64,000 nucleotides of DNA. Source: Ditylenchus dipsaci. Its lineage: Eukaryota > Nematoda > Chromadorea > Rhabditida > Anguinidae. The number at the start of each line of letters is the position of its first letter. The stretch's first letter is position 1. A model generated the notes under the pieces. It was given only the letters and a program-made list of their open reading frames with translations. It did not search any database and was not told where the DNA came from. The DNA lies in NCBI GenBank assembly GCA_004194705.1, contig SADC01001351.1:186001-250000 (forward strand), read 5' to 3'. Shown here piece by piece: positions 1-11,819 of the stretch. The position numbers and the translations under genes were made by a program.

Positions 1-734
1 GACCTTTTTTTAATTCGAAGCTTAATTTTTCCGGTACAGTTTTTCTTGCTCTGTCGGATCTTTCATGTTTTTACTAAGTAAATGACGAATTTCGTTGAGC
101 AAGATTAATATAAATAGTCAGATCTCGGAATGCATGCATCCATAAATTTGACTTGCATGCTCAAGACTAGCAATACCCAATTAAGCGTGCCTGCTTTTCG
201 GCTTGGCTTCCTTTTTTCTCCTGTTACTGTTTGCCCAAGTGCTTAACCCATTTGGAGGCCCCCACCCCATTCACTCCTCTAACCAAAGGTTGACCTTTGT
301 GGCTGGAGATGGACGACGCCCTCACCTTTTCTCCACTCTCCCTTTTTTCCAGAAGAGAGGCCAATTGAGTGGGGGAGTGATCAGTGGTAGAGGAGCGCCC
401 ACAGGCACACACACCACCCAATTGTGTTTGATTGAATGGGGGAGGCAAGGAGCAAGGCATTTTGTCTACTACTTCTTTGCTCATCAAAAAGCACGCCCTA
501 TTTGAATTGGGGTGGATTTGCATAGGGGTGGGGGACTAGAAAGTGAATGAAGGAGACTCGATTTCCTGTGCCTCTCCTCCGAGACACTGGAGGGGCAGAT
601 CAATGAGTGGCTATTTTTGTTGTTTTTGTAATTACCCCTGCCTTTGGATGCATGCCAACAGTGTTTGGATTGTGTTTAGGGTAGTTCGCTGTTTTTTCAT
701 GTTTTGTATTCAAAGTTAACAGCATAGTTAACAG

Positions 735-990
735 CGCCACCCTCAAGTATATTCCGACACTTTTTATCCAAATTTTCAAAGGCCTTACTAATTCTTTTTG
801 AACAGTCCGGTACTAAATACTACAAGAGTCACGATATCGCTGGTTATTTTACGAAAATCTGAATTTTTTCTCTAAAAGTAAGATTTTTATTTCCAATTGG
901 GACTTTTGAGAAAGAATTTAAAAAAAGGGTGGGATTTTAAATTAAAAAAATTGTCGGACCCTAAGTGAAAACGAACTTGAGGTGGGGAAC
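735..990. repeat. Imperfect inverted-repeat element
   Basis: The left end reads CCACCCTCAAGT followed by TTCCGACACTTTTT. The right end carries the reverse complement, TGTCGGACCCT then AACTTGAGGTGG. The same internal signature (AAGTTCGTTCCCGC, TAGGGTCCGACACTTTTT) recurs near 6195, 11255, 19140, 21905, 27000, 47685, 50180, 56685 and 57005, so this is a worn member of a dispersed family that includes the CAGTC-ended elements. Confidence 0.55.
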
Positions 991-2393
991 CTGTCGGCAC
1001 TTAAACAATCACAATCCTGTTCACAAACATTTAATTGTTGTTGCATTTTTATGCTAATTAGTGCTTTGTTTTTGACTTTTTTTTATTAAGCTCTTATTTT
1101 GGGATGTTTTACGATAATTGTTGCTTCTCCTATAGCTCTTTGCACTTTTGCAAATTGTTTTTAGGATTAAAAGTGCTTTTTCCGGAAAGCTTTTCCAGGA
1201 AATTTCTATTTTTTTAACTTTCTAAATTGACACTTTTTATAAACAAAAGTATGTCATACTGTAGAAGTCTTTCAACAAATTTCTTATCTATTATGCAAGT
1301 AAAACTATCCTACAAAAATAAGGATTATTCACAAAAACACAAAATTATGGTGCAATGGCTTTAAAAATTAAGCACTGGGCCATATTGGTCTAGATTTCCC
1401 ACCGAAGTACACTAGTATGAAAAATGTGTTCAAGGGTGCCAATCCAAAAGCAAGACTATAAAGGCTATATTAGCCTACGACCAGAAATGTGGAAGAGAAG
1501 CTTTGAATTCAAAGGAAACCAACAGAAAAATTTCCAAGGGTCTTCGAAATTCCCTGAAAATTTGACAACCATAATGCCGAAAATTGAATGATGGAAGCCA
1601 GTACTGTTTTGTCTACCGTTATACTCTTTGAATGAACTCTTGAAAATTTTGAGTGGCAACTCTTTTGGGTCAAACATTTTCGAAGCTAGCCGAAGGATAA
1701 TACATTGTTAGACTAAGGAGTATTGCCCTAATCGCATTCAACTTAAGCATATTGGGTTGTTTCAAAACAGCGCAGATTCTCTAACAAAAACTGCTTCTGT
1801 AGTCAACGCTTCTTTTTTAATTTGATTTTTTAAAATTTAGAGCAAACTTTAGAAAGCCATTTTTCTCCAAACCAATTGTTGAATGTTGCCCAATCTCTAG
1901 TCTATCTAGGAACACTTATTGCTCCAACCCCATTCTGCCCAATTCACAGCTCTTTAACCCCCTTCAGCCAAATAAATAATTGTTTTAAAACCAACCAACA
2001 AAAAACCACCAAATCCTCTGGTCTGTAATTAAAAACATTTCCTTATGCTGCTCAACATCCATTTTTCATCTTTTTCCTACTACATGCCGACAAAAAGTTT
2101 GGTTGGGGATGGGCCATCCTGGGGGAATTTCAACCATCCTGTCCACCACTTGGACTACCAGCAAAAAGAGGAAAAGGGAATTATTTTTTTGGGGTTGTGA
2201 TGGTCGGGAATAGATGTGTTGCATAAAATTTTCTGCCTATATATATATTGTAATACAACTGTCTGCCTGCTCCTGCTGCTTTGAAAATGTTTTATGGACT
2301 TTTTAATGGAAATTGGTAAAAAATTTTAGTCTGAAAGAATAATGTTTGGGAGGCATTGCGCTTTTGCAAAAAATAGTGTGTATCCATTGATTA

Positions 2394-2553
2394 CAGTCCA
2401 ACTTCTCTATACCCTACACTCTCTATGAGCTACACCTGTGTCCGGTCCAAGGCCGTATGTTCCGAATAATATACCTCTTCTATAAGCTACACCTCTCTAT
2501 AAGATACAGCTGGGATTGGTCCTGAGGGTGTAACTTATAGAAAAGGTTGACTG
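2394..2553. mobile_element. TA-flanked CAGTC-ended MITE (pogo/Tigger-like ends)
   Basis: The ends are CAGTCCAACTTCTCTATA and the matching TATAGAAAAGGTTGACTG, with TA immediately outside both (2392-2393 and 2554-2555). The interior repeats short variants of CTATAAGCTACACC. TA duplication and CAGT-type ends are typical of pogo/Tigger-class Tc1-mariner elements. No coding capacity is seen. Confidence 0.7.
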
Positions 2554-2879
2554 TACTTGTTTTGCTTCTCTAATACTTTCACGTCAGACCTGTTAAGGAA
2601 CACACATTTGGAAGCTCCTATTTTTTTACGTTAACTCAGAAGAACTAGTAAAAATTGGCGTGGGAAAATTTTCAATGTTCACGATTAGCTGACCTGCAAG
2701 CACATCTTTCGGATGTCGATATGAACCTCTTTTCCGATTAAAAACAAAAATCCGGAAACAGCTTTTTGTTCTCAATAATATTTTGCATTAGTAGGAATAA
2801 AAAAGAGTACGCATGACCACTAGAGTAGTAGCTTTCATTTATTTTATGATGTTCTATTTCAAATCACCACTCAACATGA

Positions 2880-2950
2880 GCACTGATGGTTCAGTGGTAG
2901 AATGCTCGCCTGCCACGCGGGCGACCCGAGTTCGATTCTCGGTCAGTGCA
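2880..2950 (+). tRNA. tRNA-Gly (GCC anticodon)
   Basis: This is a full 71-nt cloverleaf. The acceptor stem GCACTGA (2880-2886) pairs with TCAGTGC (2943-2949), with A2950 as discriminator. The D arm contains GGTTCAGTGGTAGAA, the anticodon loop reads CTGCCAC giving GCC, and the T arm contains GTTCGATTC. A T-rich run starting at about 2954 is a good RNA polymerase III terminator. There is no intron. Confidence 0.97.
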
Positions 2951-4756
2951 AAGTTTTTTTTTATTTCACTTTTTTATTCAACATAATGCACAGAACAGGT
3001 TGACAGCAGCCCAAGTGCCTAAGTTTTTCTATTAATTTCTTTGGACCACTCAAACGATAGCTCATTGAACATTTTTGGGTGTTATTGTTTTAAAGGCCGG
3101 TAAAAAAAGTTTGAGAAAAACATCATTTTCAAGGTATGAGATTTTAAAGGAAGTTTCCTTGTATTGCTACTACCTTTGCTTCAGATCATACATTTCAATT
3201 CACTCAACAAATCACCATCACCACTGCCCAATACCCCTCAATGTCAAAAAGAGAAAAATTGCACTTTGTTTCATCTGTTGTTCATCTTCTTATGCAATTA
3301 CTCTTCTGCAACCCTGATTTTGGGAGGGTGAGCAGGGTTGGGAGCCAGCCGGGCAAGTAGCAATTTGTAGCCAGCAGCAGGATTACCTTCCAAATTGGGG
3401 GTTACTGCCAATTTGGTGGAGTATGCAGCGGATGCATGTATTACTTGCTGAAAATGACCTGTTACCACTTGTCGTCCCCCACTTTATTGAGGGCAAATTT
3501 GGCTGGCTGTAAGGGGCACAGCAAGAATAATTTAGTTGAGCAGCAGCAGTAAGAAAAGAGTGCAATTAATATTGCACAGGCTGAACATCTGTCTGTTGGG
3601 GCACGCAACCCCTGAAACAGATTTGAATACCCTCCTCCCCTCTTCTCTGTAAAGGAGAACCTATTTTTTGGGAGGACTGTAAAGAGCCAACCAATAAAAC
3701 TAGGTACTACCGCTGCTTTTTGTGATTCTAATGGCAGATTTTTAGGTCTGGCTGGAGCCATAAAGGGATCAATGAGCTATGCTATTTTTGCCTTTGTTTG
3801 CAATTTTATAGCCCTTTTGAGCATTGTTTTACTTGTGGAATATTGTTGGATAAGTATTGTGTGGACAGTAGCATTTTAGAAGTTGTTTGTGGTTTTTAGA
3901 GTAGTCAACTTTGATGGAAGTTTTAAATTGTGAAAAAATTAGAAAATTTATTAGTTTGGGGTGCGTTTTTTATTTTTATATCTTCATCTCGGATGGGATG
4001 CTCACAATAGAGGTAAGAATTCGGATGTCGAAACCGGTTCCTCTCACAAAAAAAGATCTCTCTGACATTTGGATAAAAAAAACGAAAAGGCAGAGTCGGA
4101 CTACCGACTTCCTACTCCCGACTTTGACATTCGACTTCCTATACCTATTATGAGCGAGCCTTAATAATTAGCCTTAACCAAATTAAAGAATTGTTTTTAA
4201 AACGTATAATTGAAATGTCGAAAAGGCTTAATTTAAGGAAAGATTAATATGCAAATATACCATGCTGAACACAAATCCGGTGTCAGTATTTTGTTTTTGC
4301 ATGGGAAGGATGTCTTTACAGTTACTCGTTGTGAAGCCTAGTTGTGAAGATCCATCGCTACTGGATTTCAACATCCCCCAGAATTCACCAAATACATATG
4401 CTCAATCTTTCTTCTATGTGAGTCCAGCTGGAAATAGGTAAACATATGTGCATGCAGGCATGTATGTGGTGAGTGATCGGCGATCTAGAAAAGCTAAGGC
4501 ATATTCCTGCCATTCTTGAATGCTTTTGTGTTTGTTTATGAGGGCAAGACTGATGTTCCTGTTGTTTACCAGTGACCCGTTCGGCCGGCTCCATTGATGT
4601 GTTGCATAGATATGTATGCCTTACTACCATTTTATGGTGGCATCATTGTTGAGTAAACAAAGGTATAAACTCTTTATCTCCTTTGTCATTCCCTCCAATT
4701 TCCCCGTTGGGGCCAAAAGAGAGGGCCAATTAAACGTATAATACAGAGCACTGCCT

Positions 4757-5290
4757 TATCAATTCCTGTTGTATGTGTCACTCAGACATTTTTTTGTTGC
4801 TGTCATGCAGTAAGAGATGTCTTCTATGAAGGGATGTTGCGATGCTTGAAAAATAAATTGCTTAATTTTTTAAACTCTGATTTTCAGACTATGATATTCA
4901 GATATATTTTCAGTTATATTCCGTATGCATTTTATGCCGTATATTTTCTAATGAGGATGCCGCTCAGATACCGCATTCTATATTTTTCAACCCTTCAAAA
5001 ATCGGAAAATTTAGGTCAGTGTCAAAATTTTTGGGGAAAATTTAAAATGCGAAAGGCGGAAAGGTAAATCGATAATTCGTGACATCAGGAGCTGTTTTTT
5101 CACCATCATTTACGTATTCCCGTATCAATTCCTGTTATTACATTTTTGTTGCTTTTACGCAGAAATAGATGTCCTTTAAAAAGGCTTGTTGCGATCCTTG
5201 AAAAAATTAATTGCTTGGTCTTTAAAATTCGCTGCTTCGAAGGTGCCGCTGAGATACCGGTCGCTAGCTTTTTTAACCCTTCAATTTTAG
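4757..5290 (+). repeat. Diverged direct duplication
   Basis: Two copies in the same orientation can be aligned: about 4757-5010 and about 5116-5290. Shared landmarks in order are TATCAATTCCTGTT, TTTTTGTTGCT, a run close to AGATGTC, TTGCGAT.CTTGAAAAA, TGCCGCT.AGATACCG and TTTTTTAACCCTTCAA. Neither copy is coding. Confidence 0.55.
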
Positions 5291-6360
5291 GGCGTATATT
5301 GATGTTCACAATCCATCTATTTATTGTTTTGTCTACTCGGCAACGCTGGATTGTCAACAAAATATGGCTCCCAAATGAGATTTAAACAGATGTATTAGCT
5401 ACATTTGTCACTTTTTGGAGAGGTGACATCGGAGGAAGTAATTTGACTTGGCAACATACCATTTTCAGTTATTCAATTATTTTTTTTATTTTTCTGATCT
5501 ACTTATCTGATTTTGACTATAGTAGTAATAATCAATGCGAACCTTTTTTTGCACCATCATCATCAATCTCATCATAACACACAATAAATTAGCAACAACC
5601 GAAAAAATGGGTCTTGTTCTAACCAAAAAGAACACCTGGCCTTTCCTCTCTGATGTTTTTTGTGCTGGTCATCTGCATTTTTCTACATCTTCCCTGCAAC
5701 CGATTTATCTTTGCTGTTATAGTGTTTTAATTCAAGAGGGCGGCTTCAGCAACCACCACTCAAATCAATTTCCCAATCAAAACTCTTCTTTTGGAACAAA
5801 AACGGAAATTAATTCTTCCACCCCCAATTCTTGTGGTCAGCTGCAGCCAGCCAGCTTGCCAAGTACCCCGAAGTGTTAAGAAGTGCATCAGGAATAAATA
5901 AATAAAGAATATATTGACTGGCCCTGCCTGCAACCCCAGGAAATTGGATGGAGCAGTTGAAAAGCCATTAATTCTGGTGGAAAGCCTGCGATCATTGTGA
6001 TTTATGCTTATTTCGCCTTTTTCTTTTTCTACTCACATCTTCTTACAACATTTCGGTGGACCGCTACCCACTTATTTTTAGTTAGGCAATGGGATTTAGA
6101 GGTTGTTTTATGAAATTTAATTTCAGAGTTTTGACGGACAATCTGATTATTATCCTAACTACGTACAGGTGAATACCCATATTTTGAGTTTCATCCAAGT
6201 TCGTTCCTGCTTAGGGTGCAACCTTTTTTTACCTTAGTTTTTAAAGTATTTTATCATTATCCTTTATGGCTCATTCAGTTCGTGTTCAAGTTCCAATTTT
6301 TCGATCCGTTTGATCCGAACTCGAACAGGAAGTCGAAGGTGTTCACGTACTTTGACTTAA

Positions 6361-6591
6361 AGGGGCATGCCCACGCTAATAAGAGGTGGTGCCCGGGAAT
6401 TCAAAATTTTTTCCTAATCATTGAACTTCTGTACGGATTTTTCAACTTGGTTTCTAACAAAACAATGCCTAGAACTCAATTTTAGGTATGATTTTGTTAG
6501 AAAGCAAGTTCGAAAATCCGTACAAATTTCAATGATTGGGAAAAAATTTTGAATTCCCGGGCACCACCTCTTATTAGCGTGGGCATGCCCT
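6361..6591. mobile_element. TTAA-flanked palindromic MITE, copy 1
   Basis: A nearly perfect ~230-bp hairpin. It starts AGGGGCATGCCCACGC and ends with the reverse complement, with TTAA on both flanks (6357-6360 and 6592-6595). The core holds TCATTGAACTTCTGTACGG and TTTCTAACAAAAC, which recur in four other copies in the window. TTAA duplications are typical of piggyBac-type mobilisation; palindromic TTAA repeats are well known in Caenorhabditis. Confidence 0.85.
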
Positions 6592-8238
6592 TTAAAGTAC
6601 GAGGTCGAAATTTAAGGTGTTCGTGTGTATAACTTGGACTTTTTCTTCAGCAAACCCCCCAAAAGCAACTTTTAGTGGCTTTTAACCACTCTGGGGTGAG
6701 ATTTCGAGTGGTCCAAGTCATATACGTGAATGCCTTCACCAAAACATCGAAAAGTCGACCAAAACGTTCGAGTTCAAGTTCGAGTTTCGATCTTTGGCTA
6801 CTTGAACACCTTTGGACTGAACTCGAATTCGTACACGAACTCGAAGTACGCGAATGAACCATTGGTTGTTCAAACCCGATTTCACTGGTCTTTGTTTTAA
6901 ATAGCTATAGCTTTGACAAAAAAAGATCTGCGTCCTCAACGGCACCCTATTTTAAACAACGACTACATTATATCGGCAAACGCGGGTCTTTTTAGGTCAA
7001 AACTGTAGCCATTTACACGAACAACTAGCGAAATCGGAACCCTTATCGGAACAACCCTCGAATAAAATCGACCAAAGAGAAATGACAAATATGTCTAACC
7101 TGAATGAAAGGGGAGGCCGTTAGATCATGAATCGACTGTCGAAGATCTATTTAGGGGACCATGTCTAGGAAATCGCACTTTGTGCTAAATCAAGGATCGA
7201 CCAAACCTAGGAACAGGCCCAAATTATCTCAACCCGTCCGCACTTTTGTACTTAGACCGCGCCCAGACCGGACTAGGTGATGTCTTCAGGAGCCAGGACC
7301 TGCATAGACGTAGTTTCAACCATACTCATGAATTATTTCGTCCTATATATGCAACAAAATACAATCTCAATTTCCCACTTCTAATCCCAGTCAATTGGTG
7401 GACACAAGAGCAACGGATTTAGAATAATAATAAGAATAACAAGAGCAGTGAAATTGGAGCCCACTATCCTAACACCCTGCCATTCTCGAGCTGCAACAAG
7501 AAACAATCCTAGTAGCAAGTAGTAAACACACAATTATTTTAGAGCACCCACTTGCGGAAGGGCACAAAGGAGGACCCCAAACTTTTCGCCGTTTTGTTTA
7601 TTGGTGGAGAGCAATGTGTTCCTCCTGCACCACATTTAATGAACACAAGAGGAAGAGTTGAATAGAAACCCCATTTGAATTTGGATTGCCCTAGTGCTTC
7701 TTCTTCTCCTTTATTTGCAATCAAAAGCCGATGAATAGCTAAAGAATTAGGATTGTTGATGTCTAGGTAGGCTGGGTGTGAGAAAAAAAATATTTCTTAT
7801 TGGATTTGCCGATGGCTGACAAAGAAAAAGTCACTAAACGGTAGTTTAGCACTGGAATGATTTCGGTTGAGAATAACTTTTGTGTTTTTTAGGGCTGAAA
7901 TGCAAAGGAAATTGGTAAAAGGACTACTGCCGATTAAACCAACTGCCTGTTGTTTTGTCTTGTGCTTGGGCACAGGCTAGGTCAGCGTAATTCATTTTTT
8001 GCAGTAGCAATTAGTTGCAGATTTTAGATTTCTAACGATCTGTAAAACTCTGCTGACAAGAGAAACACCCAAACTGTAAAATTGAATTCGCAAATTCTCA
8101 GGAAAAACTGAGTGGATATATGAAGTCAAAAGAATTTGATCCATAATTTCCATTTTGACATCCCTGCTAGCAAAAATTGAATTCTGACACCTGATTCGAG
8201 CTCAGCACGGTCGATCGCTCACCAAAAATGCTCTTTAA

Positions 8239-8650
8239 AGGAGCATGCCCGTGCGTTACACGGAGAAAAGGCGGGGACCAATAACTTTTTTATTTCTTGC
8301 TAAATTTTTTCATGCACGTTCATTTAGAATTTTTAAATTTTCTGTCTAACTTTTAAAAGTAGAATAAGGTCATCAATATTAGTTTGAACGCGAAACAACT
8401 GAAAAATGAGATGGTTCAAAAAAATTTAGGGTTGGGTAATTCTCCGGAAAAAGTATTTCTCTGGGTAATTGCCCGGGTGATTTCGGGTAATTACCCAAGT
8501 AATTACGGAGAAATAAGGCAGGAAAAGTATTTTTCCGGGTAATTACCCGGGTAATTACCAGGGTAATTACCCGGGTAATTACCAATCAACCAACCCTAAA
8601 AAAATTGCTGGTCCCCGCCTTAACTTTTTGAAACGCACGGGCATGCTCCT
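8239..8650. mobile_element. TTAA-flanked palindromic MITE with a nested insert
   Basis: The ends are AGGAGCATGCCCGTGCG and its reverse complement, with TTAA outside both (8235-8238, 8651-8654). Inner arms share AAGGCGGGGACCA/TGGTCCCCGCCTT. The centre is interrupted by a separate hAT-like element at 8427-8598. Confidence 0.85.
8427..8598. mobile_element. hAT-like MITE with GGTAATTACC repeats
   Basis: It starts TAGGGTTGG and ends CCAACCCTA. An exact 8-bp duplication AAAAAATT lies at 8419-8426 and 8599-8606. The interior is built from repeated palindromic GGGTAATTACCCGG units. End sequence and 8-bp duplication fit the hAT superfamily. No coding sequence remains. Confidence 0.85.
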
Positions 8651-10245
8651 TTAAATGTAAAACTCGTGGTAAAATTTAAATATTATTATTTTTTCAAATG
8701 TTTGTTGTTCCAAACAGAATCTTGAATTTGAAAGTAAATTCAAATTTTAAAAAATGTCAATTTGCAAATCGACCACAAATTTATTGTCATAAATTGGATT
8801 TTGCCCAGCAACGGCGTCAAAAGTGAAAATTTCGCGAAATTCTCGTCGTGCCCAATTCAAATCACCTTAAATATATATAAAAACTGATTTTTATGCAGTT
8901 TTTTTTCAGCAAAACACACTGAGCTTAGCCAAAAATATTTTTTTCTCCAACAATAGCACTTATTGCTACTATTTTATACCTGCACTAAACGAGGTAGTGC
9001 TGCCCCTAGTAGTGTCCACTACGTCACTTTTAATCCCCTGCCCCTATTTTTTGTATTGATTGTGGTGTGTGTATTGTATTAGATTGGATTCAACAGCAAT
9101 ACACACACACACACCTACACGATTTTATCTGCTGCAAGAGGCAAATAAGTTTTTTCACTGCAGATTTGTGCTACTTTTGTCTAGAGGGTCTTTTTGCAAG
9201 GGATGCCGCCGCCTAAGCCTAGATCATAATCCTGGCTGTTCAACTAGCCATTGATCTTCATCAGTTAGTTGTGTAACTCATCTCTACACTTTGCTTTAAT
9301 TCCACCGCTGCCCATATTCTTACACAGGTATTTTTTATGGTTGAAATTGTAGGGGGAATGTGTCCTTTTATAGACCTTTTATGCTTTTTGTAAGAAAAGT
9401 TTTGATGCGAGCCGACTTTGGTATTGTTTGTTTAGTGTAGTTTTATGTTGCTGATATTTTTGCTAGATATGCTTGTGTTTGCCGAATAGAAATATTTTTT
9501 CCAGTTTTTATTTTGTATTTTGCAAAACTGAGTTAGCCTGTGATAGTGTTTTTCAGATTTATTTTGTAGACATCTACAATTGTGATGTTTTATCAGGCAG
9601 ATGTGCTAGAATACCTAAGTTTTGCTTTTTCGATTTTTTGTACGTTTATACAAAAGTCACTATTTTTTTGGCAACAATTTTTATATCGAGATAAGTTACT
9701 AGTCGAAATTTTTAAGGAATCAGAATCACAAAGCAGAGTTTTAAAATTAGTGGTTGCCAAGCTTTGGTAGCCGGCTGCCAACAGTTTAATTTACGGATAT
9801 AAGTCAGCAACCAAGAATTAGTAGGAAAACCTCTGCTTTTAGATACTGATGTCTGGAAAATCTTCGCCCAATGAGTTGTCTCTGAATTTTTTTAAAGAAA
9901 TGACTACCGAGCTGTCTGGTTTGGGAAATATCTTTTTTGGAAAAAAAGATATCAAGTTTGAATCCCCAGACAAAAAATTTAAAATTTTTTCGTGATTTGG
10001 GTCAGAAAAATATGCGTTATGATTAATAATATTGATCAGCTGTGCATAAAATTTGTGATGTTAAGGTAAGTTCTTCTTAATTTTTGTGTGGGGACCCCAG
10101 GTGCATAAGTAACTATTTTTGTAATTATGTTATTATTATTTTTGCTTCAAAATGTCAATAAGAGCTTGATAAAATAACCCTTTTGCTTCGAAAATAGTCA
10201 AAATGCATATATGTTTTATTTAGTTTTTCTCAAAAAATTAGCATT

Positions 10246-10348
10246 CAGTCGACTCTCGATTTAACATACACCCTGAGGACGGACCCAGCCGTATGTTAAA
10301 TCAGGAGTGTATGTTAAATCGACCGTATGTTAAATCGAGAGTCGACTG
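10246..10348. mobile_element. CAGTCGACT-ended MITE (pogo/Tigger-like)
   Basis: A 103-bp element whose ends, CAGTCGACTCTCGATTTAAC and its exact reverse complement, are among the cleanest of this family here. The interior repeats GTATGTTAAATC. TA follows the right end; the left flank is TT, so the expected TA duplication is not intact. Confidence 0.75.
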
Positions 10349-11322
10349 TACCAGCATTCCTGATATAAGATCAATGAGACACTTTACCATAATCATGTTG
10401 TTTTACCCATAAACTCCTCACAATATGGTCTTTTCTCATAGTGGTTGCCTGTGGCCAGGGTTTGCCTTTTCCCAATAAATTGAGTTCAATCAATTCCCAG
10501 TTTTGTCTTCCACTTGTTCCCTTAATTGTTCTGGCCGTCCCATTGGCAGTCAGTTAGTTGGTAAGTGAGTGTTGCATTGTGCTAGGTGGGAATCCTTGAA
10601 CATCCCCCTCCCCCACCTTAACTCATTAATTTGGTTGTAGATGTTGTGTTATTTTTGAACGAGTGGGAGAGGGCATGCTTTGCAGTGCTTATCACCCACT
10701 CAGATCTACTCGGCTTTAAGGCAGAGCACACCTTTAATAAAACAACCTGTCCACATTCAAATTATTTTTTCATCCAAAAATTTCCTGTTTATTATATCGT
10801 GAAATTTATTTAGTTGAAAGTTTTGAACTTTTAGATATAAATTTTAATTTCAGGATATTTGAGCAATTATTATAATTATTAACTTCTAGCTCCTATTGGC
10901 CAAATTGAATGAGAGAATTCAGGGGCCGTAATAGTGTGGAGTGCCCCTCCACATCCCATCCTATCAACCTGGATTTGCACAGTAGGCTTTTTTGAATAAG
11001 TATTAGTTTTCACAATGTTGGGCGGAAATTCGAAGGCAATCAAGGCGTTTATGTAGGGTTGAGATTTGACTAGGAGTGTGCACAGGCCAACAACCCGAAA
11101 CCGGGGCAGATGACTGAGCTGGCTGAAAAATCTCAGACTTACTTTGTATGGACCAGGTCATCACTTTTTTGGCCCATTATAACACTTCTCCGGGCTGATC
11201 CAACAGGGGTCGAAGCCCACTTTCTAAGTTACAGTCAAACTTAGATATAAGGCCACTCCTCAAGTTCGTTCTCGCCTAGGATCCGATACTTTTTAACTCC
11301 ATTTCTTAAAGGCTTTTTTTAA

Positions 11323-11487
11323 AGGACCATGGTTTTTGCGCGCAGTGGCGTGACAAAAATTTGAATTGACGGGGGACACTTCTCTTTTGTCTATCAGTGT
11401 ACTCTTTGGAGTCATTTCAAACGACTCCAAAGAGTGACCCAAGAGAAGTGTCCCCTGCCAATTCAAATTTTTGTCATGCCATGGTCA
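11323..11487. mobile_element. TTAA-type palindromic MITE, worn copy
   Basis: A hairpin with arms AGGACCATGG...TTTGAATTG and CAATTCAAATTTTTG...CCATGGTC, and inner arms ACTCTTTGGAGTC and GACTCCAAAGAGT. The left flank is TTAA; the right flank has changed to TTCA. It lies about 330 bp upstream of the first recognised RGS-gene exon. Confidence 0.7.
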
Positions 11488-11819
11488 TTCAAGTTCTGTT
11501 ACGACGCTCTGGTGAAAAAAATCTTAAGGACTTTAATTTTGCCGATATTGTAAAGAACAAAACAACCTTTGCCATAAAAACTCGCGAACCTAAGATATAA
11601 ATGGACTAATATCAAAGTCCGCTGTTATTTATGGTAATTTTTTTAACAATATTTTTGCACCAGACTGACGAATCAGAACTAAGTAATGCGTTTAAAAATA
11701 GAGATTTGTAATATCTAGTTGATAAATCAGCTGAGGCTTTAACTTACCCAAATGTTTCACCATACACTTGAATCCAATATCTATTTTTATATATAGTATC
11801 TACCCAAATACTTTTTCAG

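Larger units (their letters stand above)
1..2879. other. Gene-free stretch left of the tRNA
   Basis: I recognise no gene here. Short open frames exist on both strands around 203-523 but lack coding character. The segment about 200-620 is richer in G+C than its surroundings and low in repeats, which would suit a regulatory island, but that is inference only. Two inverted-repeat elements inside are listed separately. Confidence 0.5.
2951..11819. other. Gene-free stretch between the tRNA and the RGS gene
   Basis: No convincing coding exon is seen. An open frame of 114 codons at 5535-5879 lacks splice context and family resemblance. Patches at about 7400-7730 and 10400-10760 are less AT-rich and repeat-poor. 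They could be upstream exons, untranslated exons or control elements of the RGS gene, whose first recognised exon starts at an acceptor at 11818-11819. Mobile elements in the stretch are listed separately. Confidence 0.45.

Noticed and set aside
203..523. Overlapping open frames of about 100 codons on both strands
   Set aside because: Neither has splice context or family motifs; the openness on both strands reflects local composition.
5535..5879. 114-codon plus-strand frame starting MRTFFCTIIINL
   Set aside because: No convincing domain, no acceptor/donor pattern, and Ser/Asn/Gln-rich content expected from this composition.
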